A program made the translations under genes and the position numbers. A stretch of DNA of 64,000 nt from Bacteroidales bacterium (GTDB lineage Bacteria > Bacteroidota > Bacteroidia > Bacteroidales > VadinHA17), in contig JARGFQ010000001.1 of NCBI GenBank assembly GCA_029210565.1, positions 188,656 to 252,655 of the forward strand. The letters run 5' to 3'. The notes beneath the pieces are model-generated. The model searched no databases, had not been told where the DNA came from, and worked only from the letters and a program-made list of their open reading frames with translations. This document shows, one piece after another, positions 7,850 through 16,804 of the stretch; position 1 is the first letter of the stretch, and every line of letters starts with the position of its first letter.

Positions 7850-9754
7850 ATGATGAAACCGGGATTACTTAAGTTCCTTATGATATTATTTTTTCTGTCG
7901 GGCAGCATGTTTCTTACTGGCCAGGTGATTGACGTAGCTGACGAAGAACTCATCATTACCCCTGACACGGTGAAGCCGGCTCTGCCCATTCTACGACAGA
8001 AGATCAAGGGTGCGCCCGCAACGGACAGCGCAGGACCGGGGCCGATAGTGCTCGACCGCGACAATGCTCTAGCGTTTCTCCGGAGAGTCGGAGCCTCTAA
8101 CTATATCTGGAAAAAGAGCAACGACCCCCTGAGGGAGGCCATCCGCAATCTCGTCCATTTTGCTTCCACACCCCGTGAGGACTCAACTGTCAGTTACCTG
8201 TCCGAATACGGTTACGATAAGATCAGGATACCGCTTGACAGCTACTTTGTATATGATTCCCTGAGGATCATCCTGCCAGTCATGGAGCAGGATTCTGTTG
8301 CAGCCGACAGTGCTGCCGTGGCTAAAACAGAGAGAGAGATGTTCATAGAGGCAGGGAAAAAAATGAATAAGGTAAAGCTGTCCGCCGATGCCACCCCGCT
8401 GGTACAAAATGATACCCTTCTGCTTAACGACACGATTTTTGTGCTGATAAAGGATCTTGTCCCTGCAAAGATACCTCAGAGTACCAATGACACTATCATA
8501 CTGGTGATCACCGATACGCTGCCCGAAGTGACACTTTACCGAGACGACTTTCCATTCAGGCACATCAAAAATCCCTATGTGAGTGACTCTATCATAGCAG
8601 CTGTCAACTCTCTGATCGGGTACCTTCAAGCGCGTGATTCAACCCTCGTGAGATTTGTCAGCGATAAGGGCCGGGGAACTAAAATGTGGCTCAACAGCCG
8701 GGCAGATAACCTCGTAAGGTTTTGGCTTCCTGACGGGGAGAATGACTCAGTATCTGTCTGGATTGGCAGTCCTGACCGCAATACCGTATCGCTCAAGGCG
8801 GAAGAGGGGGTGATGTTTAAAAAACAGACCTGGCATGACAGGTCTGTTGACACACGTGTCAATGTCATCTCGGCAACAGAGGAGAATCTCAGAAGGATGG
8901 CGCTGAGCAGGATCAAGCCAGACTACTGGAAATTCAAGACAGACCTCTCTTACCTTCTGTCACAGGGTGCCATCTCCAACTGGGCAAAGGGGGGAGAGAA
9001 TAACATCTCTTCAGTGCTCGATGTCGAGTCAGCCCTTAACTACAACAACAAGGAGACAAAGGTAAATTCCTCCACCACGGCACGGCTCGCGTTGGGACTG
9101 CAGGCATCCGGGAATTATGACGGAATCAGGAAGAACCTGGATATCCTCGAGATCAACTCAAAGATCAACCACAAGGCTTTTGGGAAATTTGACCTCTCTG
9201 GCCTCTTCCAGTTCAAGACCCAGTTCCTTCCGGGGTACAATTATCCGAATGACTCAGTGAAGGTCTCAAAGTTCTTTAACCCGGCCACCTTCATATTCGG
9301 CTACGGTCTTGAGTACAAGCCTGACAAGAATACCACGATAAGTTTCTCCCCTGTATCATACAAGGGCACATTTGTTCCTGACACCTCCATCAACCAAACC
9401 AAGTTCGGTATCCCGGCGGACAAGAGATCCAAGAATGAGCTGGGAGCATATCTGACCATCAGAAGCAAGCTGAAACTCTTTGATCAGGTTGATATGACCA
9501 ACAAGATACAGCTATTCAGTAACTTCATCTCAAAACCGCAGAATGTTGATGTCGACTGGGAGATGATAGCCACAACAAGCCTGAACTGGTTTACCGACCT
9601 CAGGCTCAATGTGCACCTGATATATGATGACAACACACTGCTGCCTGTATTTGAAGACGGTGAGCCTGTGCTGGGCACTGATGGCAAGCAGAAAAAGGCT
9701 CCCATGGTTCAGTTCAAGGAGTTGCTGGGAGTCTCATTCATATTTAAGTTTTAA
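7850..9754 (+). CDS. exported DUF3078 family protein
   Basis: From ATG 7850 this is a 634-residue protein opening with a signal peptide (MMKPGLLKFLMILFFLSGSMFLTGQ). ATG 7835 adds five residues and is also possible; the frame is open back to 7673, but a -7 element at 7789 argues against that. The middle part is rich in short Asp/Ser/Thr segments. The C-terminal 270 residues, from FKTDLSYLLSQGAISNWAKGGE on, look like the DUF3078 domain, probably an outer-membrane beta-barrel: alternating hydrophobic strands and a terminal phenylalanine (FIFKF). Function is unknown. It stands alone between tnaA and the repeats beyond ubiA. Confidence 0.75.
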   Translation: MMKPGLLKFLMILFFLSGSMFLTGQVIDVADEELIITPDTVKPALPILRQKIKGAPATDSAGPGPIVLDRDNALAFLRRVGASNYIWKKSNDPLREAIRNLVHFASTPREDSTVSYLSEYGYDKIRIPLDSYFVYDSLRIILPVMEQDSVAADSAAVAKTEREMFIEAGKKMNKVKLSADATPLVQNDTLLLNDTIFVLIKDLVPAKIPQSTNDTIILVITDTLPEVTLYRDDFPFRHIKNPYVSDSIIAAVNSLIGYLQARDSTLVRFVSDKGRGTKMWLNSRADNLVRFWLPDGENDSVSVWIGSPDRNTVSLKAEEGVMFKKQTWHDRSVDTRVNVISATEENLRRMALSRIKPDYWKFKTDLSYLLSQGAISNWAKGGENNISSVLDVESALNYNNKETKVNSSTTARLALGLQASGNYDGIRKNLDILEINSKINHKAFGKFDLSGLFQFKTQFLPGYNYPNDSVKVSKFFNPATFIFGYGLEYKPDKNTTISFSPVSYKGTFVPDTSINQTKFGIPADKRSKNELGAYLTIRSKLKLFDQVDMTNKIQLFSNFISKPQNVDVDWEMIATTSLNWFTDLRLNVHLIYDDNTLLPVFEDGEPVLGTDGKQKKAPMVQFKELLGVSFIFKF

Positions 9755-9801
9755 AGGTTGAGACTGTCTGGGAGTAGCGGACCGGCCTGTTTGCGTATTG
9801 T

Positions 9802-10011
9802 TTCTGCAGCAGTGGTGCCTCACGTCTGAGAATCCCTTCTGCAGCAGCGGTCTGTCACGCCGGGAATCCCTTCTGCAGCAGCGGTGCGTCACTTCTGGGG
9901 ATCCCTTCTGCAGCAGTGGTGCCTCACGTCTGAGAATCCCTTCTGCAGCAGCGGTCTGTCACGTCCGGGAATCCCTTCTATAGCAGCAGGTCAGCCACCA
10001 CCGCCAATCCG
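9802..10011 (+). repeat. 34-35 bp tandem repeat, five copies plus the ubiA 3' end
   Basis: Units begin at 9802, 9837, 9871, 9906 and 9941, each opening TTCTGCAGCAG and ending in ATCCC. A sixth, diverged copy begins at 9976 and continues into the last codons of ubiA, whose stop is at 9978-9980. The arrangement suggests that the unit was copied from the gene's own 3' end. An open frame reads through the array on the plus strand, but it is only repeat. Confidence 0.85.
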
Positions 10012-10844
10012 TAAATGATACCGGCTATTCCGTTGGTTGTACCGAAGGCAAGGTTTACCCTGCTCAGGTCATCAGGAGAGACTATCAGATGCTGGTATGT
10101 CAGCATAGCGGCAAATATCACGACTCCGGCCCAGTAGATCACTCCACCATGGCCAATGATCCCTGCTGTCGCTGCCAGCAGCAGTGTCACCGCATGAAGG
10201 AGTGTTGAAACAGTCAGTGCCTTCCTGCGAGACATCACCGCAGGAATGGAGTAGAGTCCTGTCTCACGGTCAAACTGGTCATCCTGCAGGGAGTAGATAA
10301 TATCAAAGCCGCTGACCCATGTCAGTACAAGAAGGGAGTAGAGCACCGGCAGCAGCGCAAAGGTGCCTGTGACTGCAATATAGGCTCCGATGGGTGCCAG
10401 GCTGAGCCCGAGCCCGAGCACCAGGTGGCAGAGCCAGGTGAACCTCTTGGTGTAGCTGTACCCGAGGACAATCAGAAGCGCAACGGGTGACAGCAGCAAT
10501 GTCATTGTGTTGAGCAGGGCTGTTGCGATAATGAATAGCACAGAGCTTCCAACTACGAATATCAGGGCATGACCCTGGCTGATCCTGCCTGACGGTATCT
10601 CCCTTCCGGCGGTCCTGGGATTCAGAATGTCATATCTTAGATCTGCCCAACGGTTGAAAGCCATGGCGGCACTGCGGGCAAAAACCATACATGCGAGCAT
10701 CAACAGAAAGGTCCTCAGGCTGAAACCGTGATCAGGCCTGATTGCACCGAGGAAATAGCCCACCAGCGCAAAGGGCATCGCAAAGACGGTATGACTGAAC
10801 TTTACGAGTGAGAGGTAGTCACCGGTTCTGCCCAGCTTCTTCAT
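9978..10844 (-). CDS. UbiA-family prenyltransferase (possibly MqnP of the futalosine pathway)
   Basis: A 288-residue polytopic membrane enzyme with both aspartate-rich motifs of the UbiA family: NRWADLRYDILNPRT (first) and DIIYSLQDDQFDRE (second), which bind the magnesium-diphosphate of the prenyl donor. It would attach a polyprenyl chain to an aromatic ring. Because mqnA (futalosine pathway) is in this window, the 4-hydroxybenzoate-prenyltransferase-like member used in that pathway (MqnP) is a reasonable assignment; MenA or UbiA proper is less likely. Its start overlaps the pheT stop by four bases. The 3' end grades into a tandem repeat. Confidence 0.85.
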   Translation of the reverse strand: MKKLGRTGDYLSLVKFSHTVFAMPFALVGYFLGAIRPDHGFSLRTFLLMLACMVFARSAAMAFNRWADLRYDILNPRTAGREIPSGRISQGHALIFVVGSSVLFIIATALLNTMTLLLSPVALLIVLGYSYTKRFTWLCHLVLGLGLSLAPIGAYIAVTGTFALLPVLYSLLVLTWVSGFDIIYSLQDDQFDRETGLYSIPAVMSRRKALTVSTLLHAVTLLLAATAGIIGHGGVIYWAGVVIFAAMLTYQHLIVSPDDLSRVNLAFGTTNGIAGIIYGLAVVADLLL

Positions 10845-13294
10845 CTCAGTGCGGCGCCAAATTCGCGCTCAAAGGCTTTGAACAGGCCACTCATGACCTT
10901 CTCGATATTCTTTTCAGTTAGTGTCTGCCTGTCATCCCTGAGAATGAAACTGACAGCATATGATTTCTTGTCTTTGCCGATAGCATCACTCTCATAGACA
11001 TCAAAAAGGTCTATCTCCTGCAGGATATTGCGTTCAGTCTTGTACGCAAGGTCACGTATCTGGCTGAATCTTACCGATTTGTCAATAACCAGCGCAAGGT
11101 CGCGGCGTACCCATGGGTACTTTGGCAGTTCACTATACTGTATGCTCCTCCCTGCAATCATCCTGATGATGTTTTCATGGTTGAGCTCGGCATACCATAC
11201 ATCCTGCCTTATGTCAAGCATTGCAAGGTACTTTTTCGAGATCTTGCCGAAGGATGCAAGGCCAGCACCTCCGCTGCCGTATCTCATTCCTTCGGAGTAC
11301 CATCCCGAGGTCTCTTCCTCTTCAGTAATATCCCTGCGTGCAATGCCGAAGCGCGAGAGGACGAGCTCGACGTAACCCTTTATGTGGAAGAAACCAGTGG
11401 CTGCTGCAGGTGCATTCCAGCGCTGAGGGTTGAGGTCGCCCGTGATGGCCATGGCCATCAACTGCCGCTCGCTGTAAGCTTCCGTGATGCTGGCACCCTC
11501 TTTACCCGGCCTCCTGCTGTAGACATATCCCAGCTCATAGAGCTTCAGGTCAGGTCTCTGCCTGTTGATGTTCCATGCAATTGTGCTGAGCATTCCGGGC
11601 AGCAGCGACATGCGCATGACATTGAGGTCGCTGCTCAGCGGGTTAGCAAGCTGCACCATGGTCGCAGTGTCAAAGTCGCCGCTCTTTTCAAACCATGCAG
11701 AGGGAGTGAGGGAGTTGCACATGATCTCGGCAAAGCCGTTTGCGGAGAGGAGGTCTGACACGTTTGACGCAACCTTCTCACGGTCAGGCTTCTCGGTGTG
11801 GGAGAGCATTGACCGCATCTCGCCGCTGATGCCTATGTTGTTATAACCGTAAATTCTCAGAACCTCTTCAGTGACATCGGCCTCGCGGGTCACATCGACA
11901 CGGTACGCCGGTATCTCCAGTGTGTGCCTGTCCGGCGTCTCATCAGTAATGTGAATGTCGAGGCTGTTGAGAATTGTCTTGACGGTATCGCCGGGGATCT
12001 CCTTGCCTATAAGTTTTGTCATGCGGTCAAGCGAGTAACTGACCGTGGCTTTTCTTACCGGTTTGGGATAGACATCCGCTATATCGCCGGTGATTACGCC
12101 GCCGGCCAGTTCCTGTACCAGCAGGGCAGCTCTCCTGAGTGCATATAGTGTCATCTCCGGGTCCGTGCCTCTTTCAAAACGGTATGAGGCATCAGTGTGA
12201 AGGTCGTGTCTCCGTGATGTGCGCCGTACCGACACGGAGCTGAAGGTGGCGCTCTCAAGAAACAGATCGGTGGTTGCCAAAGTTACTCCTGACTTCTCTC
12301 CGCCGAAGACGCCGGCGATGCACATCCCTTCACTGACGTTGCAAATCATCAGGTCGGATGCTGCCAGCTCTCTCTCAACGCCGTCGAGGGTTACGAATTT
12401 TGTCTTTTCAGGAAGTGTCCTGACGATCACCCTGTCGCCGGTGATGGCGGCAACATCGAAGGCGTGCAGAGGCTGTCCAGTCTCATGAAGGACGAAGTTG
12501 GTGATGTCCACCACGTTGTTGATAGGGTGGAGTCCTATTGATCTAAGCCTGTTCTGCAGCCATGCGGGTGAGGGTCCTACAGTAATACCCCTGATTGTAA
12601 GCCCTGAATATCTTATACAGGCCTCACTGTCCTGCACTTCGACCTCAATGGCTTTACCCTTTGCAGTGCCGGGGCGGAATGCACCTACGTCAGGCAGTTT
12701 GGCCATGACGGGCTTCCTCAGGTTGAAAAACGCTGCCAGGTCGCGTGCCACTCCGTAGTGAGAGCTGCAGTCTATCCTGTTGGGGGTCAATCCTATCTCA
12801 AAAATCGTATCGCGAACAACACCGAAGTAATCTGCTGCAGGCGACCCCGGCCTGGCAGAGGGTTCAAGCACCATGATTCCTTCATGGTCAGTACCCATGC
12901 CAAGCTCATCCTCGGCACATATCATCCCTTCGGATAACTGCCCGCGAATCTTCGACCGCTTAATCTCAAAACGTTCATCGCCGTGAAACACCATAGCACC
13001 CGGCAGTGCCACCGCAACAACCTGTCCTGCAGCCACATTGGGTGCACCGCAGACAATCTGCAGGGGCTCCGGACCCCCGGCATTGACGGTGGTGACACTG
13101 AGCCTGTCGGCGTCAGGGTGTCTCTCACATGTGAGTACCCTGCCTATGACCACGCCCTGCATGCCTCCGCTGATCGACTCCCACTCTTCAATACCCTCAA
13201 CCTCAAGCCCGAGATCTGTCAGAATGGTTGACAGCTCCTCAACTCCGGCATCGAAGTCGAGATATTCCCTGAGCCAGCTGTAAGAAATCTTCAT
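10841..13294 (-). CDS. pheT: phenylalanine--tRNA ligase beta subunit
   Basis: The 817-residue subunit has the full bacterial layout: N-terminal tRNA-binding OB domain (about residues 40-155), B3/4 editing domain, B5 domain, a synthetase-like core, and the C-terminal anticodon-binding FDX-ACB domain beginning near SELPKYPWVRRDLALVIDK. It pairs with PheS, which is not in the window, to charge tRNA-Phe. Length is normal and no frame problem is seen. The stop overlaps the start of ubiA, so the two are co-transcribed. Confidence 0.97.
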   Translation of the reverse strand: MKISYSWLREYLDFDAGVEELSTILTDLGLEVEGIEEWESISGGMQGVVIGRVLTCERHPDADRLSVTTVNAGGPEPLQIVCGAPNVAAGQVVAVALPGAMVFHGDERFEIKRSKIRGQLSEGMICAEDELGMGTDHEGIMVLEPSARPGSPAADYFGVVRDTIFEIGLTPNRIDCSSHYGVARDLAAFFNLRKPVMAKLPDVGAFRPGTAKGKAIEVEVQDSEACIRYSGLTIRGITVGPSPAWLQNRLRSIGLHPINNVVDITNFVLHETGQPLHAFDVAAITGDRVIVRTLPEKTKFVTLDGVERELAASDLMICNVSEGMCIAGVFGGEKSGVTLATTDLFLESATFSSVSVRRTSRRHDLHTDASYRFERGTDPEMTLYALRRAALLVQELAGGVITGDIADVYPKPVRKATVSYSLDRMTKLIGKEIPGDTVKTILNSLDIHITDETPDRHTLEIPAYRVDVTREADVTEEVLRIYGYNNIGISGEMRSMLSHTEKPDREKVASNVSDLLSANGFAEIMCNSLTPSAWFEKSGDFDTATMVQLANPLSSDLNVMRMSLLPGMLSTIAWNINRQRPDLKLYELGYVYSRRPGKEGASITEAYSERQLMAMAITGDLNPQRWNAPAAATGFFHIKGYVELVLSRFGIARRDITEEEETSGWYSEGMRYGSGGAGLASFGKISKKYLAMLDIRQDVWYAELNHENIIRMIAGRSIQYSELPKYPWVRRDLALVIDKSVRFSQIRDLAYKTERNILQEIDLFDVYESDAIGKDKKSYAVSFILRDDRQTLTEKNIEKVMSGLFKAFEREFGAALR

Positions 13295-13386
13295 TGCCTG
13301 TTATATTCTTTTCAGTAAGATGCAAAAGTAAGGAAAAAAGGTTATTGCCATAATGACGGGTTTATTTATTGGTTGATCATTATCGT

Positions 13387-13394
13387 TATATTTG
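13387..13394 (+). promoter_or_regulatory. candidate -7 element for the surE operon
   Basis: TATATTTG matches TAnnTTTG and lies 18 bases before the ATG at 13413. It overlaps a TTG that could be misread as the start codon of surE. An AGGAGG ribosome-binding site at 13403-13408 then decides the start in favour of 13413. Confidence 0.5.
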
Positions 13395-13412
13395 CAGGCA
13401 ACAGGAGGCAAT

Positions 13413-14189
13413 ATGGTTTTACAGGAAGATGACAAGCTTATACTGATCACGAATGATGACGGGCTATACGCTGCCGGACTGCAGAGGCTCATCAGCATCA
13501 TGTCGGAATTTGGCAGACTGGTGGTTATCTCAGCCACAGAGAGCCGCAGTGCCATGTCGCAGGCGCTGACGGTCAAGCACCCGCTGCGTGTCAAACTGCT
13601 GGAGGAGGACGAGGGGAAGCGTGTTTATGCCTGCAGCGGTACACCCACTGACGGTGTCAAGCTGGCCGTCAACCAGCTCCTGGAGCGGAGGCCTGATCTT
13701 ATTGTCTCAGGTATCAATCACGGATCTAATGCCTCTGCCAGCGTTCTCTACTCGGGGACTATGGCTGCTGCTCTCGAGGGTTGTCTCTATAAAATCACAT
13801 CGGTAGGTTTTTCTCTCAACAGCTATTCCCCAAAAGCCGACTTTTCTGCCTGTGACAGTTATATCCGGAAGATATGCGGCTTCCTGCTGAAGGAGCCCCT
13901 GCCGGATGGAATATGCCTTAATGTGAATATACCTGCCCTTCCCGCTGAGGAGATCAAAGGTATGGTGGTCGCACGCCAGGCCCTGGGCAGCTGGCAGGAG
14001 GAGTTCGAAAAGCGGAAGGATCCGGCAGGAAAGACCTACTACTGGCTTACAGGCAGATTCATGAACCATGAGCCGGATGCATCGGATACCGATGACTGGG
14101 CTATTCATAACGGATATGTCTCAGTGGTGCCGGTAGCCACCGATATGACGGCCCACGGTTTTCTCAGCACATTGAAAACCAAACTCTGA
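13413..14189 (+). CDS. surE: 5'/3'-nucleotidase SurE
   Basis: SurE is a metal-dependent survival phosphatase acting on nucleoside monophosphates. The 258-residue protein shows ILITNDDG (metal-binding Asp pair), CSGTPTDGVKLAV and SGINHGSN, the three signature motifs. I start it at ATG 13413 because AGGAGG lies five bases upstream; the in-frame TTG at 13392 falls inside the -7 promoter element. It leads a tight operon: the next gene begins one base after its stop. Confidence 0.95.
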   Translation: MVLQEDDKLILITNDDGLYAAGLQRLISIMSEFGRLVVISATESRSAMSQALTVKHPLRVKLLEEDEGKRVYACSGTPTDGVKLAVNQLLERRPDLIVSGINHGSNASASVLYSGTMAAALEGCLYKITSVGFSLNSYSPKADFSACDSYIRKICGFLLKEPLPDGICLNVNIPALPAEEIKGMVVARQALGSWQEEFEKRKDPAGKTYYWLTGRFMNHEPDASDTDDWAIHNGYVSVVPVATDMTAHGFLSTLKTKL

Positions 14190-14190
14190 T

Positions 14191-14487
14191 ATGCGGTTCA
14201 GGGAACGGTTTAATAATATCCTCTCAGGTGTCATAGGCGGAATCATCATCCCGGTGACAGCATTTCTGATCTTCTTCCTGGCTACCCGTAACGGCCTGTC
14301 ATTCAGCGGGTATCACGACAAGGTGACGGAAGCAGGCAATGTGTCGGAGGTAATGAGCATCTCTGTCTTCGCCAACATTATCATATTTCTCATCTTTAAC
14401 AGGCTTGACATGCTCAGGGCAGCCAAGGGTGTGCTCGGCATTACCATAGTATGGGCTTTTGTCGTATTTGGGATAAAGCTTTTCTAA
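14191..14487 (+). CDS. small three-helix membrane protein of unknown function
   Basis: A 98-residue protein with three predicted membrane segments (roughly residues 12-32, 55-68 and 80-97) and a positively charged N-terminus (MRFRERF). I do not recognise a named family. It sits between surE and lpxB with gaps of one base on each side, so it is co-expressed with lipid A synthesis; a role in the envelope is a guess from context. Confidence 0.75.
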   Translation: MRFRERFNNILSGVIGGIIIPVTAFLIFFLATRNGLSFSGYHDKVTEAGNVSEVMSISVFANIIIFLIFNRLDMLRAAKGVLGITIVWAFVVFGIKLF

Positions 14488-14488
14488 T

Positions 14489-15625
14489 ATGAAGTATTTC
14501 ATCATAGCCGGGGAGCCCTCGGGCGATCTTCACGGTTCAAATCTTATCCTTAACCTTTTTGAGGCTGACCCGGCTGCAGATATCGTATGCTGGGGCGGCG
14601 ACCTCATGTCAAAGGCTGGAGGAAGGCTGGTCAGGCACTACCGCGAGACAGCCTTCATGGGTGTTTGGGAGGTGATGGCCAATATATGGAAGGTGAGGAG
14701 AAATTTTGCAGAGTGCCGCAGGCAGATTGACCAGATGATGCCTGACGTGGTTATACTGATCGATTACCCTGGTTTTAACCTGAGGATGGCACGCTATGCC
14801 AAAAAGAGGGGCATCAGGGTCTATTATTACATCTCACCCAAATTCTGGGCCTGGCGTGAGGGGAGGGTGAAACTGCTGAAGAGATATGTTGACAGGCTCT
14901 ATATCATCTTCCCGTTTGAAATTGAGTTCTATAGAAAGCACGGTTATACGGCCCACTTCCTTGGGAACCCGCTCATTGACCAGGTAGAGGCATGGCACCA
15001 GAAGACTCCGGAGCACGGCAGGCTGATGGAATCCCTCGGCCTCGACGAGAGGCCTGTGATACTGCTGATGGCCGGCAGCAGACTTCAGGAGATAGAAAAG
15101 GTGCTCCCGGTGATGGTACGGGTGGCCTCATCATTTCCTGAATATCAGTTTGTGGTGGCAGGGATGGATCACCTGCCGGCGTCACTGTATGAAGGTATTA
15201 TCGGATCAAACCCGGTCAGGGTGATCAGTGACAGGGCATATGACCTCCTCTCTGTGGCGGAGGCTGCCCTGGTGACATCAGGGACGGCAACACTCGAAGC
15301 TGCACTCTTCGGTGTGCCCCAGGTGGTCTGCTACAAAACCAGCGGACTGACATACGCGCTCGGAATGTTCTTCCTGAAGGTGCGCTTTATCTCACTGGTG
15401 AACCTGATCATGGGGAGGGAGGCGGTGACCGAGCTGATACAGAGCGAGCTCAACAGGGAGAGACTGTCCGACGAGCTGGGAAAGATCATCTCCACGGGAG
15501 AGAGACATACGGCTGTTAAGAGAGATTACGAAGAACTGAGGCAGATGCTTGGAGGAGAAGGTGCCTCGGCAAGAATAGCCTCTGATATGGTGACACAGCT
15601 GAAGCAGGGGAGCATGAGAATATGA
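14489..15625 (+). CDS. lpxB: lipid-A-disaccharide synthase
   Basis: LpxB (glycosyltransferase family 19) joins UDP-2,3-diacylglucosamine and lipid X into the lipid A disaccharide at the inner membrane. The 378-residue sequence starts [15 protein letters not shown], a typical N-terminal motif, and carries [18 protein letters not shown] and [20 protein letters not shown], which line the active site and UDP pocket. It shows the organism makes lipid A. The stop overlaps the next start by four bases. Confidence 0.95.
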   Translation: MKYFIIAGEPSGDLHGSNLILNLFEADPAADIVCWGGDLMSKAGGRLVRHYRETAFMGVWEVMANIWKVRRNFAECRRQIDQMMPDVVILIDYPGFNLRMARYAKKRGIRVYYYISPKFWAWREGRVKLLKRYVDRLYIIFPFEIEFYRKHGYTAHFLGNPLIDQVEAWHQKTPEHGRLMESLGLDERPVILLMAGSRLQEIEKVLPVMVRVASSFPEYQFVVAGMDHLPASLYEGIIGSNPVRVISDRAYDLLSVAEAALVTSGTATLEAALFGVPQVVCYKTSGLTYALGMFFLKVRFISLVNLIMGREAVTELIQSELNRERLSDELGKIISTGERHTAVKRDYEELRQMLGGEGASARIASDMVTQLKQGSMRI

Positions 15626-16770
15626 TCAGGGCGGTCATCTCAATACTCATTGTGCTGACAGCTCTTCCTGCCCGGGCTGAAGTGACGGTCCGCATCTTTG
15701 CACGCACAAAGCCTGTGACGGTTGTCTTCACTCCCCGTCACGGAGAGTACCGTCTTGACCACGGAGAGCAGGACGGTCTCACAGTAGGGCCGGGAGAGAC
15801 GGTGGTGGTGACCCGTCATGACGAGAAGGTAACATTCAGGACATTATCCGGTGTGTCAGGGGTGGTGGACACACTTAACTTCACACCCCTTGCCGCTGAG
15901 GCGCTCTTCGTCATGCGTGCCCCTGCACGTGACGAGGCGGTGAAGATACTCAACGGCAGCCTCATGATAAGTTCCTACCCAGGCTCCCTGCTGGTGCTCA
16001 ATATCACCGGGCTGGAGGATTACCTGCCGGGTGTTGTACGATCAGAGGCGGGGAGGGCAGGACCGCCGGAGTATTTCAGTGCCCAGGCTGTGGTGGCACG
16101 GACCTATGCATACAGAACCATTGACAGGCATGAGCTTGACGGCTTTGACCTGTGTGACGATACCCACTGCCAGGTTTACCCGGGTATCATTAGTGAGAGC
16201 GTGATAATAGATGCTTGTCGTTCTACTGCGGGGAAAGTGATCACCGACCGCCAGGGCGTACTCATTGAAGCGGCCTTTCATGGTAACTGCGGCGGCATGA
16301 CTGCCTCATCGGCAGATGTGTGGGTGGCTAAACATCCTTACCTTGTCAGCATCCCTGATCCCTGGTGCAGCTATTCGGCATCATCAGCCTGGGTGAAAAG
16401 AGTCTCCTTCACTGATTGGTATGATTTTCTGAGATCCAGGGGTGTGATGCCGGGGCAGGGGACGGCACTATATTCACCTGCGGGCAGCAAACCGGTGAGG
16501 ATCATGAACCGCACTGTTGCAGGTAAAAACATCAACAGCGAAGAGGTCAGGGCGCGGTTCGGCTTACGATCGGCATTCTTCACCATGAGACCGGAGGGCG
16601 ACAGCCTGACGGTCAGCGGCAGAGGATACGGCCATGGCGTGGGACTGTGCCAGGACGGGGCGAGGGCTATGGCTGAAAAAAATATGAGTTATGAGAAGAT
16701 CACCGGTTTCTATTACCCCGGTACGGTGGTCACTGACGTCAAAAATGCACGCAGGCCGCTGAGGCCTTGA
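15622..16770 (+). CDS. SpoIID/LytB domain protein, exported
   Basis: A 382-residue protein with an N-terminal signal sequence ([18 protein letters not shown]) and the SpoIID/LytB domain, recognisable from [15 protein letters not shown] and the C-terminal [18 protein letters not shown]. SpoIID of Bacillus cleaves denuded glycan strands, and relatives in non-sporulating bacteria act on the wall or stimulate amidases; here it would be a periplasmic peptidoglycan factor. It overlaps lpxB by four bases and is followed after 34 bp by the GldF-GldG gene. Confidence 0.88.
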   Translation: MIRAVISILIVLTALPARAEVTVRIFARTKPVTVVFTPRHGEYRLDHGEQDGLTVGPGETVVVTRHDEKVTFRTLSGVSGVVDTLNFTPLAAEALFVMRAPARDEAVKILNGSLMISSYPGSLLVLNITGLEDYLPGVVRSEAGRAGPPEYFSAQAVVARTYAYRTIDRHELDGFDLCDDTHCQVYPGIISESVIIDACRSTAGKVITDRQGVLIEAAFHGNCGGMTASSADVWVAKHPYLVSIPDPWCSYSASSAWVKRVSFTDWYDFLRSRGVMPGQGTALYSPAGSKPVRIMNRTVAGKNINSEEVRARFGLRSAFFTMRPEGDSLTVSGRGYGHGVGLCQDGARAMAEKNMSYEKITGFYYPGTVVTDVKNARRPLRP

Positions 16771-16804
16771 AAGATTTGAATATTTTTACTGCAAATTTTT
16801 AGTT

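Noticed and set aside
9802..9980. CRISPR-like array
   Set aside because: Repeats are contiguous with no unique spacers and no cas genes are near.
9798..9983. Open frame on the plus strand with a repeated peptide (CSSG...RESLL)
   Set aside because: It is only translation of the ubiA-derived tandem repeat; no start signal, and the unit length varies by one base, which would break the frame.
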